A stretch of 8,099 bases of DNA, from the NCBI GenBank assembly GCA_905236665.1, contig CAJONF010000200.1, forward strand, positions 1 through 8,099, in the 5' to 3' direction. Source of the DNA: an uncultured Selenomonadaceae bacterium (lineage in GTDB: Bacteria > Bacillota > Negativicutes > Selenomonadales > Selenomonadaceae). Within the stretch, counting starts at the first letter, position 1, and every line of letters begins with the position of its first letter. Positions 1 to 5,600 of the stretch are shown one piece after another. A program made the position numbers and the translations under genes. The notes below the pieces were generated by a model. That model searched no databases, had not been told where the DNA came from, and saw nothing but the letters and a program-made list of their open reading frames with translations.

Positions 1-64
1 AGGATTTGAACCTGCGACCCCCGCGTCCCGAACACGGTGCTCTACCAAACTGAGCCACAACCCG
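1..64 (-). tRNA. tRNA-Pro (anticodon CGG), 3' end cut by window edge
   Basis: Read on the minus strand, the sequence begins CGGGTTG (acceptor stem), then TG, a D arm GCTC-AGTTTGGTA-GAGC, and an anticodon arm CCGTG-TTCGGGA-CGCGG. A five-base variable loop GGGTC follows, then a T arm starting GCAGG-TTCAAAT-CCT. The anticodon is CGG (positions 28-30), which reads the proline codon CCG. The last two T-stem bases, the 3' acceptor strand and the discriminator lie beyond the left edge, so it cannot be seen whether CCA is encoded. All visible stems pair, with one G-T pair in the anticodon stem, so the gene looks functional. Confidence 0.95.
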
Positions 65-77
65 TAAAACATTTGCG

Positions 78-106
78 ATTATAACAGCTGATTTTTCAAA
101 TTGCAA
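78..106 (-). promoter_or_regulatory. Sigma-70 type promoter of tRNA-Pro
   Basis: On the minus strand a -35 box TTGCAA (101-106) is separated by exactly 17 bases from a perfect -10 box TATAAT (78-83). The mature tRNA starts 13 bases after the -10 box, which leaves room for a very short 5' leader. Strength, spacing and position all fit a stable-RNA promoter. Confidence 0.85.
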
Positions 107-145
107 GTCTAAGACGCAAAAAAATTTGTAAAACCGTTTTGAACT

Positions 146-174
146 TTGACACGAGAAAAATTTTTTGTTATCGT
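146..174 (+). promoter_or_regulatory. Probable sigma-70 promoter of ugd
   Basis: A perfect -35 box TTGACA (146-151) is followed after 17 bases by TATCGT (169-174), which matches the -10 consensus at four of six positions. Transcription would start near 181, about 24 bases before the TTG start at 205. The promoter lies inside the open frame that extends upstream of that start, which argues that the upstream codons are not translated. Confidence 0.6.
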
Positions 175-188
175 TTAAAAATCAAAGC

Positions 189-195
189 AAAGGAG
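189..195 (+). promoter_or_regulatory. Ribosome binding site that sets the ugd start
   Basis: AAAGGAG lies 9 bases upstream of the TTG at 205-207. No comparable purine-rich site precedes the other in-frame TTG at 139. This site therefore decides the start in favour of 205. Confidence 0.75.
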
Positions 196-204
196 CGAGT
201 AATT

Positions 205-1440
205 TTGAAAAATATAGCGATTGCAGGTCTTGGATACGTTGGAATATCACTTGCAACACTTCTTTCGCAAAAAAATCACGTAATTGCGGTTGATATTTCC
301 GAAAAAAAAGTTGCAATGGTTAATAAACGCCAATCTCCAATTCGTGACGACTACATAGAACGTTTTTTTGCAGAAAAAAAGCTAAATTTAACTGCTACGA
401 CCGATGCAAAAGCGGCTTATGCGGCGGCGGACTTTGTAATTATCGCTGTTCCGACGAATTATGACCCGAAAAAAAATTTTTTTGATACTTCTGCCGTCCG
501 AAATGTGATTGAAACGGTTTTGGCGAGCAATTCGCGGGCTTACATGGTTATAAAGAGCACAATTCCGGTTGGATTTGTAAAAAATATGCGCGAAAAATAT
601 TTTACGGAAAAAATTTTATTCAGTCCGGAATTTTTACGCGAATCAAAGGCACTTTACGATAATTTATATCCTTCGCGGATAATTGTCGGCGCAAATCTTG
701 CGGATGCAGAAAATTTAGCCGCGGCAAAAGAATTTGCGGAACTTTTGCGGGAAAATGCGGAGAAAAAAAATATTCCCACGCTGATAATGGGAATAACCGA
801 GGCTGAAGCGGTAAAACTTTTTGCGAACACGTATTTAGCTCTGCGCGTTGCATATTTTAACGAGTTGGATACCTATGCAGAGATGAAAGGCTTAAACACG
901 CGGGAAATTATCAGGGGAATTTGCTACGATCCGCGAATTGGCGACCATTATAATAATCCGTCGTTTGGTTATGGCGGATATTGCTTGCCGAAAGATACAA
1001 AACAGCTTTTGGCGAATTATCAAGATGTGCCGGAAAATTTAATTGAAGCGATTGTCAACAGCAACCGCACGCGAAAAGATTTTATAGCTGAACGAGTATT
1101 GGAAATTTCCGGCGCGTATACTGGTAGCGAAAATTTTTCTGCAGACCGCGAACATGAAGTTATTATCGGCGTCTATAGGCTGGCGATGAAGAGCGGTAGC
1201 GATAATTTCCGGCAATCTTCGATTCAGGGGATAATGAAAAGGATAAAAGCTAAGGGCGCAACCGTGATAATTTATGAACCTGCGCTCCCGAATGATTCAA
1301 CTTTTTTTGGTAGCCGCGTTGTGAATGATATTGACGAATTTAAACGTCAAAGCCAGTGCATAATCGCCAATCGCTATGAAAACATTTTAGACGATGTAAA
1401 GGATAAAGTTTATACGCGCGATTTATTTAAACGTGATTGA
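205..1440 (+). CDS. ugd: UDP-glucose 6-dehydrogenase
   Basis: This cytoplasmic enzyme oxidises UDP-glucose to UDP-glucuronate with two NAD+, supplying uronic acid for capsule, exopolysaccharide or other surface glycans. From the TTG at 205 it is 411 residues. The N-terminal Rossmann fold opens with GLGYVG (residues 8-13). SPEFLRE carries the conserved Glu (about 142), and KLFANTYLALRVAYFNE carries the conserved Lys (about 204). GYGGYCLPKDTKQL carries the catalytic Cys (about 260) and Asp (about 264). The C-terminal UDP-binding domain contains KSGSDNFRQSSIQGIMKR, and the protein ends VYTRDLFKRD. From memory it is strikingly like Escherichia coli Ugd (388 residues), plus an extra segment of about 15 residues near 302-318 before the C-terminal domain. 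The frame stays open up to another TTG at 139, but the promoter and Shine-Dalgarno site place the start at 205. The gene is followed 30 bases later by an AraC-family gene, probably on the same transcript. Confidence 0.95.
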   Translation: MKNIAIAGLGYVGISLATLLSQKNHVIAVDISEKKVAMVNKRQSPIRDDYIERFFAEKKLNLTATTDAKAAYAAADFVIIAVPTNYDPKKNFFDTSAVRNVIETVLASNSRAYMVIKSTIPVGFVKNMREKYFTEKILFSPEFLRESKALYDNLYPSRIIVGANLADAENLAAAKEFAELLRENAEKKNIPTLIMGITEAEAVKLFANTYLALRVAYFNELDTYAEMKGLNTREIIRGICYDPRIGDHYNNPSFGYGGYCLPKDTKQLLANYQDVPENLIEAIVNSNRTRKDFIAERVLEISGAYTGSENFSADREHEVIIGVYRLAMKSGSDNFRQSSIQGIMKRIKAKGATVIIYEPALPNDSTFFGSRVVNDIDEFKRQSQCIIANRYENILDDVKDKVYTRDLFKRD

Positions 1441-1470
1441 AAAATTTCCCTAAACCAAGAGGCGATAAAA

Positions 1471-2319
1471 ATGTTGCAGTATTTTGTAGAAAGGAATTAT
1501 AAACCGATTTTTACTAGAGGATATATGCCGCGCCTTGAATATATCTGCAACGTGGGACCAGATTCTTCGACAATGCCGCGCAGTATGCATGAACATAAAA
1601 GCCTCGTTGAAATTCTTTTGGTTTACGGTGGCGCAGGCATTTACATTGTTGACAGCGAACGCTACACTGCTAAAAAAGAAGATTTAATTCTATATAATAG
1701 CAAAACCGTTCATGATGAATTCGGCGGCTCCGGCAATGATTTAAGCACATATTGCGTCGCCATCAGCAATTTAAAACTCGTTGACTTCAAGCAAGTTAAT
1801 AAAATTTTGCCTAAAAAATATTCGCCCATTATGCCCAGCGGAGAATATTTTGACGAACTGCTCAGCATTTTTAGGGCGATTGAGCGTGAAAGTTATCGTC
1901 CAAGCGGCGCAGAAACTGCCAATCTTCTAACACTTGCTCTAGTCACGAAAGTTTATACCATGCTGAAAACTCACGGTTTGCCGCGCAGAGAAAAAATTCC
2001 GTCGCTTAGTTCGCGTGCAAAAGATTTTATCGACGAACATTACATGGAAAATATTAAACTGGAAGATATCGCCCGCGCCGTTGATGCCAATGTTTATAAT
2101 CTGTCGAAAATTTTTAAGGTGGAGATAGGTTTTTCGCCTATGCGCTATGTCACCCTGCGGCGAATCGGTGAGGCTCAAAATCTTTTAATAAACACCGACA
2201 TGACAATTACGCGAATCGCCATGAGCGTTGGTTATAATGACTCGAATTATTTTCAGAACGTGTTTAAAAATTTTATGCAGATGACGCCGCGAGAATATCG
2301 CACACGTTGGACAAAGTGA
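1471..2319 (+). CDS. AraC/XylS-family transcriptional regulator with cupin-like N-terminal domain
   Basis: This 282-residue protein has the usual size and order of a two-domain AraC regulator. Residues about 36-90 look like a cupin-type sensing domain (MHEHKSLVEILLVYGGAGIY, then a Lys-Glu-Asp-Leu turn and a His at 81). The C-terminal 100 residues form the double helix-turn-helix. The first helix-turn-helix is about 196-217 (KLEDIARAVDANVYNLSKIF). The second is about 245-267 (TITRIAMSVGYNDSNYFQNV), followed by the family signature MTPREYR at 271-277. The ATG is preceded by AGAGG with an 8-base spacer. It follows ugd by 30 bases with no obvious terminator or promoter between, so it is probably co-transcribed. 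The effector and targets cannot be read from sequence; a sugar or glycan ligand is a guess from the class and neighbour. The stop lies 4 bases from that of the convergent KAS III gene. Confidence 0.9.
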   Translation: MLQYFVERNYKPIFTRGYMPRLEYICNVGPDSSTMPRSMHEHKSLVEILLVYGGAGIYIVDSERYTAKKEDLILYNSKTVHDEFGGSGNDLSTYCVAISNLKLVDFKQVNKILPKKYSPIMPSGEYFDELLSIFRAIERESYRPSGAETANLLTLALVTKVYTMLKTHGLPRREKIPSLSSRAKDFIDEHYMENIKLEDIARAVDANVYNLSKIFKVEIGFSPMRYVTLRRIGEAQNLLINTDMTITRIAMSVGYNDSNYFQNVFKNFMQMTPREYRTRWTK

Positions 2320-2323
2320 AAAA

Positions 2324-3340
2324 TTATTTTTCTTTAGAAAACATACCGGATAAATCTGCAATGCAACCCGCCCAACTTAAACCGACGCCGAATCCCGCAA
2401 GCATGACGGTTTTTAATTTTTCTGCGCCGAAATTTTTTACAACTTGTTCAATGGCGAGCGGCACGCTACCCGAAACTAAATTGCCCGTCTCGGAAATATC
2501 GTTGTGAAAAGGCACGTCGTTTAATCCCGCCTTATCGCGCAGATAAGTCATCATGAATTTATTCGCCTGGTGAAAAATGCAATAATCCAAATCGGCGCGG
2601 GTGAGTTTGGCGATGTTCAAAACTTCTTCGACAAGCGGCGGCACTTCACGCAATGTAAAATAAGTTATCGCCATGCCGTCCATAAAAATTTCGTAGTTAG
2701 AGCGATAATTTCCGTTCTCATCTGTAGAAAAAATTTCGGGATTGTCACGCGGCATAAAGCGACTGCCACCGACGGGTATAATCAGTTTGTCATAGCGTGA
2801 ACCGTCTGAACCGAAGATAAATGCCCTTAAACTTTCCTGCGTATCGTCAACGCCCTCAATCCAAGTTGCGGTTGCTCCGTCGCCGAAAAGCGGTCGCGTA
2901 GAATTATCTTTAACGTTGATATATTTCGTGTAGACGCTCGACGTGATGAACAAGATTTTTTTAACCAAGCCCGTTTCAATAAGACCTTTTGCAACGGCAA
3001 GCCCGTAAATGTATCCTGAACAGCCCAGAGAAATATCCATTGTTCCGACAGATTTTTTCAAGCTTAATCGGTGCTGAAGGTGCGCGGAAGTATGTGGTCC
3101 CAAGTGGTCGGGGTGCTGAAGACATAATAAGATAAAATCCGTCTCGTTGCGGTTTATTTTATATTCAGCAAAAAGTTTTTCGGCGGCGTTGAAAGCTAAA
3201 TCTCCCGCCGCCTCGTCTTTTGCGGAAATATGCCGGCTCTTGACGCCGATTTTTTTTATAAAGCGTTTGTCAACAATTTCCGAATTATTTTCAATCATCG
3301 CAGGCAGATAACTTGAAATCGCCCGAATCTTTGCAAACAT
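2324..3340 (-). CDS. 3-oxoacyl-ACP synthase III-like enzyme (KAS III, thiolase fold)
   Basis: The 338-residue length and the motifs fit the FabH/KAS III family, which condenses an acyl-CoA or acyl-ACP starter with malonyl-ACP. The full catalytic triad is visible: Cys107 in DISLGCSGYIYGL, His257 in CIFHQANKFM and Asn287 in SETGNLVSGSVPLAI. FGDGATATWIE (152-162) and the glycine-rich C-terminal end (GFGVGLSWAG, 316-325) are also typical. The ATG at 3340 is preceded by GAGGGGAG at good spacing. The gene lies 12 bases downstream of ahcY, so it is almost certainly in the same operon. No other fatty-acid genes (fabD, fabG, acpP, plsX) are nearby, so this is more likely an accessory condensing enzyme for a lipid, surface-glycan or secondary product than the housekeeping FabH. 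Substrate is not determined. Family assignment is firm; the role is inferred. Confidence 0.9.
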   Translation of the reverse strand: MFAKIRAISSYLPAMIENNSEIVDKRFIKKIGVKSRHISAKDEAAGDLAFNAAEKLFAEYKINRNETDFILLCLQHPDHLGPHTSAHLQHRLSLKKSVGTMDISLGCSGYIYGLAVAKGLIETGLVKKILFITSSVYTKYINVKDNSTRPLFGDGATATWIEGVDDTQESLRAFIFGSDGSRYDKLIIPVGGSRFMPRDNPEIFSTDENGNYRSNYEIFMDGMAITYFTLREVPPLVEEVLNIAKLTRADLDYCIFHQANKFMMTYLRDKAGLNDVPFHNDISETGNLVSGSVPLAIEQVVKNFGAEKLKTVMLAGFGVGLSWAGCIADLSGMFSKEK

Positions 3341-3352
3341 TTGATGCTCCCC

Positions 3353-4591
3353 TCATAAGCCGAGATATTCACGTTGAGCGGCGGTGAGTGTGTCGATTTT
3401 TACGCCGATTGATTCAAGCTTAATCTCAGCAATTTTCGTGTTAATTTCTTCGGGCATGAGATAAACTTTTTTATCAAGGCGCGTGTGATTGTGTAGAATG
3501 TGAGCTGCGCTGAAAAATTGAACGCCAAAACTCAAATCCATAATCTCGGCGGGGTGACCGTCACCGCTTGCGAGATTTACAAGCCGCCCTTCAGCTAAAA
3601 GATAAATTTTGCGTCCGTCTTGCTGTAAAAATTCTTCGACATTGTTTCTGACAACTTTTCTACTGACTGACTGCGCGGCAAGTTCGGGAATATTAATTTC
3701 AACATCGAAATGCCCGGCATTGGCAAGCATTGCACCGTTTTTCATCAGCGGAAAATGTTCGCCGGTGATAACGTCCTTGTCGCCCGTCAACGTCAAGAAA
3801 ATATCTCCGATTTTAGCGGCTTCGGACATCGGCATAACCCTAAAGCCGTCAAAAACCGCCTCAATCGCCTTGATCGGATCAACTTCTGTGATAACGACGT
3901 TCGCGCCCAAGCCTTTAGCACGCATTGCGCCGCCCTTGCCGCACCAACCATAACCCGCAATGACTACAGTTTTGCCCGCGATAACCAAATTTGTCGTGCG
4001 CATAATCCCATCCCACGTCGATTGCCCCGTGCCATAGCGATTGTCGAATAAAAATTTGCAGTAAGCGTCGTTAGCGGCTATCATCGGGAATTCAAGCTTA
4101 TTTTGACGCTCCAAAGCCTTCAATCTCAATACACCGGTCGTAGTCTCCTCTGAACCGCCGATAATATTTTTTAAAGCGTCGCGGCGCGTGGTGTGAATGA
4201 GTTCAGTGAAGTCGCCGCCGTCGTCAATGTAAATATTGGGCGCGAAGTCCGCCGCTTTATTTAAATAATCGTTATACTCTTCTTGAGAGCAACCGTGCGT
4301 CGCAAAAACAGTAATTCCGTCTTCAACCAGAGCCGCCGCAACATCATCTTGCGTTGACAGCGGATTCGAGCCGGTAATAACGACATCTGCGCCCGCGTGC
4401 ATAAAAACTTCCGCCATATAAGCGGTTTTCGCCTCCAAGTGCAACGTTATCGAAAGTCTTTTCCCAGCGAACGGTTTAGATTTTGAAAATTCTCTATCTA
4501 TTGCCGACATCACCGGCATAAAATTTTTTACCCATTCGATTTTGGCGTGCCCGCTCGGTGCCAATAACATATCTTTAACGATTGACTGCAT
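3353..4591 (-). CDS. ahcY: Adenosylhomocysteinase (S-adenosylhomocysteine hydrolase)
   Basis: This cytoplasmic NAD-dependent enzyme reversibly splits S-adenosylhomocysteine into adenosine and homocysteine, removing the inhibitory by-product of SAM-dependent methylation. The 412 residues include HLEAKTAYMAEV (51-62, substrate domain), IDDGGD (122-127), GGSEETTTG (145-153) and Lys179/Asp183 in KFLFDN. NRYGTGQS (184-191), the NAD-binding loop GYGWCGKG (213-220), NAGHFDVEI (291-299) and GRLVNLASGDGHP (335-347) follow. It is the short form found in archaea and many Firmicutes, with HLEAKT where the long form has HMTIQT. In some methanogens relatives of this form act on S-inosylhomocysteine, so nucleoside preference is open. 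The ATG is preceded by AAAAGGAG with an 11-base spacer. A KAS III gene follows in the same operon, and a methyltransferase-like gene diverges upstream. Confidence 0.95.
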   Translation of the reverse strand: MQSIVKDMLLAPSGHAKIEWVKNFMPVMSAIDREFSKSKPFAGKRLSITLHLEAKTAYMAEVFMHAGADVVITGSNPLSTQDDVAAALVEDGITVFATHGCSQEEYNDYLNKAADFAPNIYIDDGGDFTELIHTTRRDALKNIIGGSEETTTGVLRLKALERQNKLEFPMIAANDAYCKFLFDNRYGTGQSTWDGIMRTTNLVIAGKTVVIAGYGWCGKGGAMRAKGLGANVVITEVDPIKAIEAVFDGFRVMPMSEAAKIGDIFLTLTGDKDVITGEHFPLMKNGAMLANAGHFDVEINIPELAAQSVSRKVVRNNVEEFLQQDGRKIYLLAEGRLVNLASGDGHPAEIMDLSFGVQFFSAAHILHNHTRLDKKVYLMPEEINTKIAEIKLESIGVKIDTLTAAQREYLGL

Positions 4592-4612
4592 AAAAAAAAC
4601 AGCTCCTTTTTG

Positions 4613-4641
4613 TTGATTTATTCAATATCACGAACTATATT
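4613..4641 (+). promoter_or_regulatory. Candidate promoter for the methyltransferase-like gene
   Basis: TTGATT (4613-4618) is separated by 17 bases from TATATT (4636-4641), a plausible -35/-10 pair reading toward the gene at 4716. A perfect TATAAT hexamer lies just after it (4642-4647) but has no good -35 at 17 bases. The small inverted repeat TTGA-TTTAT-TCAA (4613-4625) overlaps the -35 and could be an operator or chance in AT-rich DNA. Confidence 0.4.
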
Positions 4642-4645
4642 TATA

Positions 4646-4674
4646 ATTATCGCCACTAAATCTTTTTGAGTGTA
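4646..4674 (-). promoter_or_regulatory. Weak candidate promoter for the ahcY operon
   Basis: On the minus strand TACACT (4669-4674, three of six matches to TTGACA) is followed after 17 bases by GATAAT (4646-4651, five of six matches to TATAAT). The transcript would start near 4639, leaving a leader of about 48 bases before ahcY. That is too short for the known large SAM riboswitches, and no riboswitch-like helices were recognised. It overlaps the plus-strand candidate, so the two promoters may interfere. Confidence 0.25.
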
Positions 4675-4715
4675 GCATACGTAAAATTTTTTTGCAATTT
4701 GAAGGAGAAATTTTG

Positions 4716-5600
4716 ATGGAAGATATTAAACCCAGCCTTTTACAATTTATTTCCGGCGAAGATTTTTTTAAAACGATTTTGGTTGTAGAAAGTGCGGATT
4801 ATCTCGCCGATTTGCAAAAAATTTTCCCGTCCGCTGAAATTTTTTTCGTCACAGCGAACGAAGATTTAAATTTTCCCGACGTAAAAACTTTTTTTATGGA
4901 TTATCGCGAAGAAAAATTGCCATTTGCCGAAGAATTTTTCGATTTAATCATCGGCGATTTAACTTTGGAAGTCGTCACAAATCCTCAAGATATTGCGGCG
5001 GGTTTTTCAACTTTTTTAAAACAAACCGGCTGTTTTGTGACGAGTTTTAGAAATATTCGCCACTGGAAAGTTTTAGAACGGCTAATGCGCGGAGTTTTTG
5101 GCGGAATTGTTTCAAGATTTTACACGCGAACGGAATTTGAGCGGCTTTTATACGCCTCTTTTTATAAAGAAGTGCAACTTTTGCCGCTGAAAAAAAATGC
5201 GCCGCCCGAACTTTTGGAACGGCTGATAAATTGCGGATTTGATAATTTTGACGACGATTTGCAAACAGAATTTTGGCTTATACGTGCTTCGCGCTCAATG
5301 CCGGAACTTTCTCTGCTAAAATCCATGTTTACAAAGGAAATTCGCGCAGATTTTTCTAGAATTTTGCACAGAATCGAATACGACGTTGAAATTGCCGACA
5401 GCGTTAAAAAGTTTTGGCAAATTTTCGACGCGGAAGGAATTTTTCCCGATTATGCGGCGGCTTTTATTCGTTCAGTCGTCATTCACCGCGAAAATTTCTA
5501 CAAAAACGTAAAAAAATATTCTGCGCGCCCCGAAATTGAAGAAATTATTGAGGCAACAGAAAATCTTTATGAATTTGATAACGGAAATCGCTTGCTTTAA
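4716..5600 (+). CDS. Class I methyltransferase-like protein with degenerate SAM-binding loop, plus unassigned C-terminal region
   Basis: The protein is 294 residues from the ATG at 4716, chosen because AAGGAG ends 8 bases upstream; TTG at 4713 and at 4692 are in frame but less well placed. Residues about 15-155 follow the layout of a Rossmann-type SAM-dependent methyltransferase. FFDLIIGDLTLEVV (75-88) resembles motif IV. The stretch 100-118, ending TSFRNIRHW, resembles the motif V-VI region of glycan-type methyltransferases. SRFYTRTEFERLL (133-145) resembles their usual 'RF-T--E---LL' segment. Motif I, normally E-x-G-x-G-x-G, reads ILVVESADYL (21-30) and has no glycines, so SAM binding is doubtful. 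Residues about 190-294 form a charged, probably helical region that I do not recognise. The gene diverges from ahcY and ends directly against the GH84 gene. It could be a pseudo-methyltransferase or an enzyme using an altered loop; substrate unknown. Confidence 0.6.
   Translation: MEDIKPSLLQFISGEDFFKTILVVESADYLADLQKIFPSAEIFFVTANEDLNFPDVKTFFMDYREEKLPFAEEFFDLIIGDLTLEVVTNPQDIAAGFSTFLKQTGCFVTSFRNIRHWKVLERLMRGVFGGIVSRFYTRTEFERLLYASFYKEVQLLPLKKNAPPELLERLINCGFDNFDDDLQTEFWLIRASRSMPELSLLKSMFTKEIRADFSRILHRIEYDVEIADSVKKFWQIFDAEGIFPDYAAAFIRSVVIHRENFYKNVKKYSARPEIEEIIEATENLYEFDNGNRLL

Noticed and set aside
620..853. A 77-codon minus-strand frame inside ugd
   Set aside because: It is antisense to a conserved enzyme region containing SPEFLRE, with no start signals.
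1939..2178. A 79-codon minus-strand frame inside the AraC-family gene
   Set aside because: It is antisense to the helix-turn-helix coding region and lacks any family feature.
2319..2342. A/T inverted repeats between the AraC and KAS III genes considered as a bidirectional terminator
   Set aside because: The stems are almost purely A/T with loops of about two bases and no GC-rich part, so they would be unstable.
3609..4051. Two overlapping plus-strand open frames of about 114 codons inside ahcY
   Set aside because: They lie antisense to a certain, highly conserved gene, have no ribosome binding site, and their translations show no recognisable domain. They are by-products of ahcY codon use.
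4592..4715. SAM or SAH riboswitch upstream of ahcY
   Set aside because: The likely leader is only about 50 bases and I could not find the conserved helices or core sequences of known SAM/SAH riboswitches.
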